Assembly: GCA_022791735.1 (NCBI GenBank)
Contig: JAAVZQ010000081.1
Location: 1 to 6,615 of the forward strand
Direction: 5' to 3'
DNA: 6,615 nucleotides
Source: Clostridia bacterium
GTDB lineage: Bacteria > Bacillota > Clostridia > TANB77 > CAG-508
Shown here one piece after another: positions 1 to 6,113 of the stretch (position 1 is the stretch's first letter; each line of letters opens with the position of its first letter). The position numbers and the translations under genes are program-made. The notes under the pieces were generated by a model. The model had not been told where the DNA came from and did no database searches. It saw nothing but the letters and a program-made list of their open reading frames with translations.

Positions 1-12
1 ATAAAAACCTCC
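1..12 (-). promoter_or_regulatory. Ribosome binding site and edge of a divergent minus-strand gene
   Basis: The minus strand reads GGAGG (12-8), then TTTTT, then AT at 2-1, where the window ends. If the next base is G, an ATG would sit five bases after the Shine-Dalgarno. This suggests that a divergently transcribed gene begins exactly at the left boundary. Nothing can be said about its product. Confidence 0.45.
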
Positions 13-54
13 ATTCTTACAATATTCTTCTTTACAATAAAAACATTTATTGAT

Positions 55-83
55 ATAATATCACAAATAGCAAAAAAATTCAA
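55..83 (-). promoter_or_regulatory. Minus-strand promoter for a gene beyond the left edge
   Basis: Read on the minus strand, TTGAAT (83-78) is followed after exactly 17 bases by TATTAT (60-55), a good sigma-A-type pair. It points out of the window to the left and lies about 43 bases before a Shine-Dalgarno at 12-8. No coding sequence of that gene is visible, so its function is unknown. Seen: the boxes and spacing. Inferred: activity. Confidence 0.5.
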
Positions 84-128
84 TGCTTTTACAAAAAAAT
101 ATATTGATAAGGCTAGAATTATATTACT

Positions 129-311
129 ATTCACAGCTTTAGATATTGTTTGTCCTGCAAACGAGTAGTTATTAATAATTACAAGAAAACCTCACCACTA
201 CAAGAAAATGTAACTCGCTATGCTCAAACATTTTCTAGAGTGTAGGAGTATTCTTGATAATTATTAATAGAACTACTCTGCGCGGACTTTAAGTTTATAT
301 AAGCTGTGAAT
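129..311. repeat. Long imperfect palindromic repeat, copy 1
   Basis: This is a 183-base element with 11-base perfect inverted ends, ATTCACAGCTT (129-139) and AAGCTGTGAAT (301-311). Inside, GTCC and GGAC pair. A long arm beginning GTAGTTATTAATAATT pairs with AATTATTAAT plus AACTAC on the far side, CAAGAA pairs with TTCTTG, and an inner AGAAAATGT pairs with ACATTTTCT. The tip contains GCTATGCT. The whole element can fold as one long hairpin. A diverged copy lies at 6114-6310. It holds no plausible protein. It could be a miniature inverted-repeat element or a structured RNA. It ends 36 bases before rnhA, where I see no separate convincing promoter. Confidence 0.85.
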
Positions 312-347
312 TGAAACAGAATTATAGCGAATTAGTAGAGGGGAATT

Positions 348-786
348 ATGAAAAAAGTAATAATATATACTGATGGTGCATGTTCAGGAAACCCTGGCCC
401 ACGGAGGCTGGGGGACAATTCTTATGTGTGATGATGTAAAAAAAGAGATTTCTGGTGGAAAAAGAGATACTACAAATAATGTGATGGAGATAACAGCTGT
501 TATAGAGGGGTTAAAGCTTTTGAAGTATCCATGCGAGGTTGAAGTATACAGTGATAGTGCATATGTGGTAAATGCGTTTAATCAAAAATGGATAGATGGT
601 TGGAAGAAAAATGGATGGAAGAATTCTAGTAAAGATGAAGTAAAAAATAGGGAGCTTTGGGAAGAATTAGACAAGCTTACGAGTATTCATAGTGTGAAGT
701 TTATTAAAGTTAAAGGGCATGCGGATAATGAGTTTAATAATCGTTGTGATGAGTTGGCACGTAATGCTATAAAGTTCAAACAATAA
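348..786 (+). CDS. rnhA: Ribonuclease HI, read through one +1 recoding site
   Basis: RNase HI cleaves the RNA strand of RNA:DNA hybrids, removing R-loops and primers in the cytoplasm. The start ATG at 348 follows AGAGGGG (337-343) by four bases. After 18 codons (MKKVIIYTDGACSGNPGP) the frame meets CGG at 402-404. Skipping C402 continues as GGWGTIL and runs to TAA at 784, giving 145 residues, normal for bacterial RNase HI. All active-site residues are present: D9 (TDGAC), E47 (NNVMEI), D69 (YSDSAY), H124 (KGHAD) and D134. Without the shift, translation stops about nine codons after CGG, leaving a fragment with only the first catalytic Asp. The restored residue G19 belongs to the conserved GNPGPGG stretch. 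Product identity is very firm; the decoding mechanism is inferred. Confidence 0.93.
402..404 (+). other. +1 recoding site at in-frame CGG (rnhA)
   Basis: The frame-0 context is GGC CCA CGG AGG. Dropping C402 gives CCA GGA GGC TGG, restoring the family sequence PGPGGWG. The unshifted frame ends at TGA nine codons later. The preceding codon CCA would have to re-pair on CAC if the P-site tRNA slipped, which is a poor match. The signal therefore seems to be the CGG itself. Confidence 0.8.
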
Positions 787-801
787 TCAGTATCTTGCAT
801 T

Positions 802-862
802 GTTGCTCAGATGAGGTCACGTCAACGTATATCAGTACGACTCCATGACACTCGTCTGAACA
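802..862. other. Structured intergenic hairpin between rnhA and the ROK kinase
   Basis: CAGATGAG (808-815) pairs with CTCGTCTG (851-858), with one G-T wobble. GTCA (816-819) pairs with TGAC (846-849) across a single bulged A. An inner CGTA/TACG pair (826-829, 836-839) closes a six-base loop. TGTT (801-804) and AACA (859-862) can extend the outer stem past a bulge. It is clearly richer in G and C than its surroundings and has no T-run after it, so it is not a typical intrinsic terminator. It could be a small RNA, a processing site, a leader for the kinase, or a dispersed repeat. I do not recognise it. Confidence 0.55.
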
Positions 863-882
863 CGCCTAGTAATATACCAATT

Positions 883-896
883 CTTGTTTGAACAAG
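883..896. promoter_or_regulatory. 14-base perfect palindrome upstream of the ROK kinase
   Basis: CTTGTT and AACAAG form a perfect inverted repeat around a TG spacer, 33 bases before the kinase ATG. Its size and place would suit a repressor operator, but no regulator gene is in the window. A short palindrome in AT-rich DNA can also arise by chance. Confidence 0.25.
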
Positions 897-929
897 TTAA
901 GCTTTATAGAAAAGGAAAGGTAAAAATAT

Positions 930-1828
930 ATGAAAATTGGAATAGATATAGGTGGAAGCCATATTGCGGTTGGTTTGGTGGATAATGACAAGATTATTGA
1001 TATAAGAGAAAGAGATTTTTTGCAAGAGGAAAGAGATAGAATTTGTGAAGTAATAGAAAATACAATGATAGAGTATATTAGTAAGATTTTGACAAAAAAT
1101 AGAATAAGTATAAAGGAAATAGAGAGGATAGGGTTAGCAGTTCCAGGAAAGAATAAAGATGGTGTTATGGTTAGAGCTGAAAATCTTGGAATTGCCAATT
1201 TTGATATCACAGGGGTTTTGAAAAAGCATTTTAATATAGAAAATATTTCTTTAAATAATGATGCAAAGTGTGCTGCAATTTGTGAGAAAATATATGGAAG
1301 CTTGAAGTCTTATGATGATGCGGTTTTTATGTGTCTTGGTACAGGAATTGGTGGTGCAGTTTTCTTAGATGGGAACTTGTTAATGCCAAAGAGAAATCCA
1401 GGGTTTGAGCTTCGGACATGTAATAATTAAGGAGAATGGTAGCAAGTGTACTTGTGGCAATTATGGTTGTTTTGAGGCTTATGCTTCTATGAGAAATTTT
1501 AAGGATAAGATTGCAAAAAAGTTAGGGCTAAAAGATTATATTGGGCAAGAAATTTATGATGTGCTAAATAAAGAAATAGAAGCTGTAAAACCAATAGTGA
1601 ATGAGTATATAAAGGATTTGAGCTTAGGAATTACAAATTATATAAATATATTTGAGCCAGAAGCTATTTGTTTAGGTGGTGGATTTGTACATTACAAAGA
1701 TATTTTGCTTCCAAAACTTATAGATGAATTAAGTACAAATGATATGACATATAATAAGGAAATTCCACAAATTGTGACAGCTAAAATGCGGTAATTATGC
1801 AGGAATAATAGGAGCAGTAGAAATATAA
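930..1828 (+). CDS. ROK-family sugar kinase (probable glucokinase), read through two +1 recoding sites
   Basis: ROK kinases transfer phosphate from ATP to a hexose, most often glucose, in the cytoplasm. ATG at 930 follows AAAGGAAAGG (911-920). The reading frame is 930-1412, then 1414-1788, then 1790-1825 with TAA at 1826, skipping C1413 and C1789. This gives 298 residues, the usual family length. The N-terminal phosphate-binding motif is GIDIGGS (4-10), the catalytic Asp is D111 in NNDAKCAA, and LGTGIGGAVF lies around 136-145. The ROK zinc site is H163 with C173, C175 and C180 (KCTCGNYGCFEAY). The C-terminus GNYAGIIGAV (287-296) matches the family ending. Without shifting, the product stops at 166 residues and lacks the zinc site. 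Glucose as the substrate is a family-level guess; other amino-sugar or hexose substrates are possible. Confidence 0.9.
1413..1415 (+). other. +1 recoding site at in-frame CGG (ROK kinase, first)
   Basis: The frame-0 context is GAG CTT CGG ACA. Dropping C1413 gives CTT GGA CAT, restoring E-L-G-H, the ROK motif whose His is a zinc ligand. Unshifted translation ends at TAA five codons after the CTT. The residue restored, G162, is strongly conserved next to that His. Confidence 0.8.
1789..1791 (+). other. +1 recoding site at in-frame CGG (ROK kinase, second)
   Basis: The frame-0 context is AAA ATG CGG TAA. The codon right after CGG is a stop, so an unshifted ribosome terminates at once and loses the last dozen residues. 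Dropping C1789 gives ATG GGT AAT TAT GCA GGA, which encodes M-G-N-Y-A-G-I-I-G-A-V, the standard ROK C-terminal helix region. AUG in the P site cannot sensibly re-pair on UGC, so classic P-site slippage does not explain this site. Confidence 0.8.
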
Positions 1829-1927
1829 TTGTAAATTTTTTGTGAACGCCGATTGCAAAACCTATTGAAAACAGCAAATTTTATAGTTTTTTTAAGAAAA
1901 AATCTCCTATTTTATCAAAAAAAGCTA

Positions 1928-1956
1928 TTGCAATAATTTTAATTTATTGGTATGAT
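1928..1956 (+). promoter_or_regulatory. Promoter of the ftsE operon
   Basis: TTGCAA (1928-1933) and TATGAT (1951-1956) are separated by exactly 17 bases. A TG at 1948-1949 forms an extended -10. It predicts a leader of about 40 bases before ftsE. The surrounding gap 1829-2003 is very AT-rich, and I see no other feature in it. Confidence 0.6.
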
Positions 1957-2003
1957 ATTAATAGATAAAATTTGTTTTTAACAAAGAAGGAATGAGATAG
2001 AAA

Positions 2004-2692
2004 ATGATAGAATTTAGAAATGTAAGTAAAGTATATTCTACTGGCGTAGAGGCTGTAAATAATGCCAACTTTATCATAGAAAAAGGAGAATTTGCTTTTC
2101 TAGTAGGCAGTTCTGGTTCAGGTAAATCTACATTGATAAAACTTATATTAAAAGAGGAAGAACCTTCTTCTGGAAATATTATTATAAATCGGTAAAGATA
2201 CTACTTTTTTAAAGAGAAGTAGAGTACCATATCTTAGAAGAAGTATGGGTGTGGTGTTCCAAGACTTTAGATTATTACCAGATAAAACAGTTTATGATAA
2301 TGTTGCTTATGCAATGTATATTGTTAAGGCAACCAAAAGGCACATAAGAAGACAAGTACCAATGGTATTATCACTTGTTGGCTTAAGTGGAAAAGCAAAA
2401 ATGTATCCACATGAATTATCAGGAGGAGAACAACAAAGAGTAGCTTTAGCTCGTTCTTTGGTGAATAATCCTTCTATGTTAATTGCGGACGAGCCTACTC
2501 GGAAACTTAGATCCAGATACAGCTTGGGAAATTATGAATTTGCTTAATGAAATTAATATGAGAGGCACTACTGTAATTGTTGCAACACATGCAAAGGATA
2601 TAGTAGATAAAATGAAGAAAAGAGTTATACAAATTGAAAAAAGCAACATTGTAAGAGATGATAAAAAGGGTGGTTATAACAGTGAAATATAA
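2004..2692 (+). CDS. ftsE: Cell-division ABC ATPase FtsE, read through two +1 recoding sites
   Basis: FtsE is the cytoplasmic ATPase of the FtsEX complex, which signals across the membrane to peptidoglycan hydrolases during division. The frame is 2004-2189, 2191-2499, then 2501-2689 with TAA at 2690, skipping C2190 and C2500. The product is 228 residues, the normal FtsE length. Motifs in order: Walker A GSSGSGKST (35-43), Q-loop Q86 in VVFQDFRLL (the FQDFRLL stretch is typical of FtsE), signature LSGGEQQR (138-145), Walker B ending in D162-E163, D-loop GNLD (166-169) and switch His H195 in ATHAKD. Unshifted translation ends after 63 residues, without the signature. A Shine-Dalgarno (AAGAAGG, 1984-1990) lies rather far, 13 bases, from the ATG. 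It overlaps ftsX by 11 bases. Identity is firm. Confidence 0.93.
2190..2192 (+). other. +1 recoding site at in-frame CGG (ftsE, first)
   Basis: The frame-0 context is ATA AAT CGG TAA, with a stop immediately after CGG. Dropping C2190 gives AAT GGT AAA GAT, restoring the IINGKD turn that follows the Walker A half of ABC ATPases, where Gly is the usual residue. The preceding AAU would re-pair poorly on AUC. Confidence 0.8.
2500..2502 (+). other. +1 recoding site at in-frame CGG (ftsE, second)
   Basis: The frame-0 context is CCT ACT CGG AAA. Dropping C2500 gives ACT GGA AAC TTA GAT, restoring DEPTGNLD, among the most conserved stretches of this ABC subfamily. It lies directly after Walker B. 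The unshifted frame reads about 15 more codons to TAA and loses the D-loop and switch His. Confidence 0.85.
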
Positions 2693-3575
2693 TATTGTAG
2701 GTTATTTAATAAGTGAAGGATTTAGCAATTTATTAAAAAATAAGAAGTCTACTTGGGCTGCTTTAACTATAATGTGTATGTCAATGTTTATGTTTGGGCT
2801 TTTCTTTGTATTAGGTGAAAATATAAACTATGTAGCAGGACAAGTTGAAGAAGAGCAAGGAATAAGGGTTTTCTTGGATTATGATGTTACAGCGACAGAC
2901 ATATCACAAATAGAAACAGAAATAAGGTCAATAAATGGAACTAATATGGTAAAGTACATATCAAGGACAGAATATATGAATGAACAAAAAGAACTTTTAG
3001 GAGAAGATGCAGGGGTACTAGAGGGTGCAGAATACTATTTTCAAGATTCATTCCTTGTTACTTTGACAGACCTAGAGTTAAATAGTCAGGTTCAAGATCA
3101 AATAAGAAAAATTGATAAAGTAGAAACTATTGAAAGTAGTAATGAGACTATTGAAAGTTTAGTGAATATAACAAAAGGGATTAGAATGGTAACTTTTGCA
3201 ATCTTAGTGATACTTGTATTTATATCAATTTTTATAATTACAAATACAATAAAACTTACAGTTCATGCAAGAAGAAAAGAAATTTCAATTATGAAATATG
3301 TTGGAGCAACAAATAGTTTTATTAGATGGCCATTTATTGTGGAAGGTATTATTATAGGACTTATATCTGCATTAATTACAATTTTGATCGTAGGATTTAT
3401 ATATAATGCAGTTACACAGGGAATAATCGAAACAAATACTTTCCAAAAATTGAACTTAAAGTTATATACATTTAGAGATTTATTCAAATTGTTGATTATG
3501 ACATACATTGGATTAGGAGCTGGAATAGGTATTGTTGGAAGCTCTATATCAATGAGAAAATATTTAGAGGTATAA
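2682..3575 (+). CDS. ftsX: Cell-division membrane protein FtsX
   Basis: FtsX is the membrane partner of FtsE and passes its ATP-driven movement to an extracellular hydrolase. I choose GTG at 2682 because the protein then begins MKYNIVGYLISEGFSNLLKN, matching the usual FtsX N-terminus, and AAAGGGTGG (2666-2674) sits seven bases upstream. An in-frame ATG at 2658 would add eight residues but lacks a good ribosome site. The product is 297 residues, near the family norm. Four membrane segments are visible at about 24-46, 168-192, 217-243 and 270-290, with an extracellular domain at about 47-165. The cytoplasmic loop RRKEISIMKYVGA (197-209) is the conserved FtsX signature. The start overlaps the ftsE end by 11 bases, implying coupled translation. 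It contains no CGG codon and no frame break. Confidence 0.93.
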   Translation: MKYNIVGYLISEGFSNLLKNKKSTWAALTIMCMSMFMFGLFFVLGENINYVAGQVEEEQGIRVFLDYDVTATDISQIETEIRSINGTNMVKYISRTEYMNEQKELLGEDAGVLEGAEYYFQDSFLVTLTDLELNSQVQDQIRKIDKVETIESSNETIESLVNITKGIRMVTFAILVILVFISIFIITNTIKLTVHARRKEISIMKYVGATNSFIRWPFIVEGIIIGLISALITILIVGFIYNAVTQGIIETNTFQKLNLKLYTFRDLFKLLIMTYIGLGAGIGIVGSSISMRKYLEV

Positions 3576-3591
3576 TTAGGAGGAGATTATT

Positions 3592-4779
3592 ATGCAAAAG
3601 AAACTCGTTAGTATAATTATAACAACTTTATTGCTTGTTATACCAGTTATTACATTTGCTTCAAGCTTAAATGATAAAAAGAATCAAATACAAAGCAATA
3701 TAACTAATGCTAAGGAAGAACAAAATGAAATAAAAAACGAGATTAATCAAGCAAAATCAGAATTAGATAAATTAAATGACCAAATAACAGAAAAAGAATA
3801 TGAAGTAGAGCAAATAAAGGAAGAATTAGATACTTTAAATGCAGAAGTAGATAAATTATCAGAAGATTTAAAAACATCAGAAGCAGAATATGAGGAGAAG
3901 CATGATAAATTATTAAAAAGATTGGCTGCTCAACAAAAAAGAGGCAATGTTTCATATTTAGATGTATTATTAAATTCAAAGAACTTGACAGATTTTATAT
4001 CTAGATATCATATAATGGAAAAAATGGCAGAGTTAGATTCAAAAATGATGGATGATATAAAAGAAGAGCAGAAAAAGATTTCAAATACTAAAGCAGAAGT
4101 AGAAAAGAAACAGAGTGAAGTAGCAGAAAAACATAAGCAATTAGAAAATGAAGAGATGGCATTAAAAGCTAATAGAATTAAAAAGAATAAATATGTATCA
4201 CAACTAAGTGCAGAAGAACAAGCACTTCAAAAAGAGATTGAACAGTTTAATAAGGATTTGAAAAAAGTAGAAGATCAAATACTAGAGGAAATTAGAGCAT
4301 CTATGGGAAATGGAGGACCATATACTGGCGGAAAAATTTTATGGCCTGTAGGTGGTGGTGTAGGTAGAATATCTTCATATTTTGGATATAGAGGTTCAGC
4401 TGCAACAGGTGGAGTTGGAACTGCTAATCACAATGGATATGATATAGCTGCTCCACATAATACACCACTAGTTGCATCAGAAGCAGGGACAGTTAGAAAA
4501 GTAGTAAGAGCATGTTCACATGATTATCCTAAAACATATAAAACAAAATGTAATTGTGGTGGAGGATATGGAAACTATTTAATAATAGATCATGGAGGAA
4601 ATCTTCAAACATTATATGGACACTGTGCTTCAATAAGTGTTAATGTAGGACAAACAGTATCTAAAGGACAGACTATAGGTGCAGTTGGTTCAGCTGGATG
4701 GTCTACTGGATACCATGTACATTTCAGTGTAATCGATCATGGCAAATATGTAGATCCTGGAAAATATTTATCAAAATAA
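3592..4779 (+). CDS. Secreted coiled-coil M23 peptidoglycan hydrolase (EnvC/PcsB-like FtsEX partner)
   Basis: M23 (LytM) enzymes are zinc endopeptidases that cut peptidoglycan cross-bridges outside the membrane. AGGAGGAG (3579-3586) precedes ATG by five bases. The 395-residue product has a signal peptide (1-24, KK then a hydrophobic run ending TFASS), coiled coil at about 25-115 and 145-235, a Gly-rich linker, then the M23 domain at about 255-392. Zinc ligands are H280 and D284 (HNGYD) and H377 (HVH); H344 (LYGH) and H375 complete the site, so it should be catalytically active. Coiled coil plus M23 directly after ftsEX is the arrangement expected of an FtsEX-activated hydrolase (family knowledge; direct partnership is inferred). 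An insert at about 305-325 carries C308, C320 and C322 before YGNYLIIDHG, which is unusual. Confidence 0.9.
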   Translation: MQKKLVSIIITTLLLVIPVITFASSLNDKKNQIQSNITNAKEEQNEIKNEINQAKSELDKLNDQITEKEYEVEQIKEELDTLNAEVDKLSEDLKTSEAEYEEKHDKLLKRLAAQQKRGNVSYLDVLLNSKNLTDFISRYHIMEKMAELDSKMMDDIKEEQKKISNTKAEVEKKQSEVAEKHKQLENEEMALKANRIKKNKYVSQLSAEEQALQKEIEQFNKDLKKVEDQILEEIRASMGNGGPYTGGKILWPVGGGVGRISSYFGYRGSAATGGVGTANHNGYDIAAPHNTPLVASEAGTVRKVVRACSHDYPKTYKTKCNCGGGYGNYLIIDHGGNLQTLYGHCASISVNVGQTVSKGQTIGAVGSAGWSTGYHVHFSVIDHGKYVDPGKYLSK

Positions 4780-4796
4780 TACATAAATATAGTTCT

Positions 4797-4838
4797 ACTT
4801 GGCGGACAAAGAGTATTTAGTGCTTTGTCCGCTTTAAG
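4797..4838 (+). terminator. Hairpin terminator after the M23 gene
   Basis: GCGGACAAAG (4802-4811) and CTTTGTCCGC (4823-4832) form a perfect 10-base-pair stem with an 11-base loop. ACTT (4797-4800) and AAGT (4836-4839) can extend it imperfectly. The following T-run is short (TTT), so termination may be partial, letting some ftsE-operon transcription reach the protease gene. The stem has the same GCGGAC/GTCC word found in the large palindromic repeats. Confidence 0.6.
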
Positions 4839-4850
4839 TGAATTGTAATA

Positions 4851-4879
4851 TTTATTGCTAATTATAAATAGACTATAAT
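4851..4879 (+). promoter_or_regulatory. Possible promoter of the S41 protease gene
   Basis: TATAAT (4874-4879) is a perfect -10 box. The best -35 at 17 bases is TTTATT (4851-4856), which is weak. It lies just after the hairpin terminator and would give a leader of roughly 15 bases holding GAGGAG (4891-4896). This would let the protease be made independently of the ftsE operon. Confidence 0.45.
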
Positions 4880-4899
4880 TAGGGAGAAAAGAGGAGTTT

Positions 4900-6105
4900 A
4901 TGGAAAAAAACAAAAAACAGACGATATATAGAACGATTATGCTTATTGTTGTAGTAGCACTAATTACTTTTATGGTGACTACAGTTTTCATGTATAATGG
5001 TTCTATAAAGAGTATAATTCAAAATGGAGGAGTGCCTACAAATAATTCGACTACAAAGAAGTTAGATATACTCCTTGCTACAATTACTGAATTGCTAGAT
5101 GAAAAATATATTGGTGAAGTAAATGAAGATGAAATGATAGATGGAGCACTTAAAGGGCTTGTTTCGTCAATAGGAGATGTATATACGGTATATTACACAA
5201 AAGAGGAACTAGAGGATTTTAAGGCAGAAACTATTGGTAATTTTGTTGGAATAGGTGTGTATTTAAGAGGAAATTTGGAAACTGGCAAGGTGGATATTGT
5301 TGCGCCTATGAAAGGATCACCAGCTGAAAAAGCAGGTATTCAAGCAGGAGATGAGGTTTTAAAAGCAGACGGTAAGGAGTATGTTGCAGATGAACTTGAT
5401 AAACTTTCAAGCTATATAAAAGGTGAAAAAGGTACAAATATAACTTTGACAATCAAAAGAGGAGAAGAGATTTTTGATGTAACAGTTATGAGAGATGATG
5501 TGCATATAAATTATGTTGATGGTAAAGTGATTGAAGATAATATAGGATATATTTCGATTACAACATTCGATGAAGGCTGTGCAAAGGATTTTCAAGAACA
5601 ATACAATGAATTAGCAGACAAAGGAATTAAATCGCTTATAATCGATTTAAGAAGCAATGGAGGGGGATTAGTTGATGATGCACTAGATATTGCTGATATG
5701 ATGTGTGATAAAAATCAAACTATGCTAATAAGAATTGATAAAGATGGAAAAGAGGAAATTTCAAAGGCTAAAAAGGATAAAGAGATTGATATGCCAATAG
5801 TTGTACTTACAAATGAAGCAACTGCTAGTGCATCTGAAATATTGGCTGGAGCATTAAAGGATAATGGAAAAGCAGAGATAGTTGGAAAGAAAACTTATGG
5901 AAAAGGTGTTATACAGGAACTTATTTATCTAGCAAATGGAGGAGCATTAAAGGTTACTGCAGCAGAGTATTATACTCCAAATAAAAGTAAAATAAATAAA
6001 GTTGGTATAGAGCCAAATCATGAAGTTGAGTATGATTATAAAACACCAGAGATTGATGAACAGTTAAACAAAGCGGTGGAAGTTATAAAAGAGAAAATGA
6101 AATAA
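4900..6105 (+). CDS. S41-family C-terminal processing peptidase (Ctp)
   Basis: Ctp proteases are serine-lysine peptidases with a PDZ domain that trim envelope or secreted proteins. ATG at 4900 follows GAGGAG by only three bases. The 401-residue product has a single N-terminal membrane anchor (13-32) with the rest outside the cell. An S41 N-terminal helical segment (55-105) comes next, then a PDZ domain (about 110-195, with GIGVYL and SPAEKAGIQAGDEV), then the protease core. The catalytic residues are S310 (TASASEI), K335 (YGKGVIQ) and Q339, with the family's 25-residue Ser-Lys spacing. DLRSNGGG (249-256) is the usual core strand and turn. Length is typical. Its place after FtsEX-hydrolase suggests processing of wall enzymes, but no substrate can be read from sequence. 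It contains no in-frame CGG and no frame break. Confidence 0.93.
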   Translation: MEKNKKQTIYRTIMLIVVVALITFMVTTVFMYNGSIKSIIQNGGVPTNNSTTKKLDILLATITELLDEKYIGEVNEDEMIDGALKGLVSSIGDVYTVYYTKEELEDFKAETIGNFVGIGVYLRGNLETGKVDIVAPMKGSPAEKAGIQAGDEVLKADGKEYVADELDKLSSYIKGEKGTNITLTIKRGEEIFDVTVMRDDVHINYVDGKVIEDNIGYISITTFDEGCAKDFQEQYNELADKGIKSLIIDLRSNGGGLVDDALDIADMMCDKNQTMLIRIDKDGKEEISKAKKDKEIDMPIVVLTNEATASASEILAGALKDNGKAEIVGKKTYGKGVIQELIYLANGGALKVTAAEYYTPNKSKINKVGIEPNHEVEYDYKTPEIDEQLNKAVEVIKEKMK

Positions 6106-6113
6106 TAAAGGAA

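Noticed and set aside
129..311. CRISPR array
   Set aside because: There are no short direct repeats with regular spacers; the structure is inverted, not direct.
845..875. ATGACA and TAATAT as a promoter for the ROK kinase
   Set aside because: The spacer is 19 bases and the -35 lies inside the hairpin arm; the match is too weak to list as a feature.
866..1210. Minus-strand open frames, such as 866-1210, 1692-1877, 3263-3508, 3743-3979, 4737-4991, 5407-5601 and 6130-6354
   Set aside because: They are low-complexity reverse shadows of real genes or of the palindromic repeat, without convincing domains or ribosome sites.
1889..1908. AT-only hairpin after the ROK kinase as a terminator
   Set aside because: It consists of a T-run facing an A-run with no G-C stem, so it would be too weak to call.
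2658..2681. Upstream ATG start for ftsX at 2658
   Set aside because: It has no good Shine-Dalgarno and adds eight residues not typical of FtsX, whereas GTG at 2682 has AAAGGGTGG upstream and a family-like N-terminus.
348..2692. rnhA, the ROK kinase and ftsE as pseudogenes from random frameshifts
   Set aside because: All five changes are the same kind (one extra C making in-frame CGG before GGA or GGT), none is a deletion or lies in a homopolymer run, and the rest of each protein keeps every conserved motif.
348..2692. Plain sequencing or assembly error
   Set aside because: It cannot be excluded without reads, but many GGA and GGT codons, including two preceded by C (4329, 5370), carry no insertion, and an error process would not respect the reading frame.
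348..6105. TGA recoding or another altered stop codon
   Set aside because: All six genes end in TAA, no TGA is needed in frame, and Trp is encoded by TGG.
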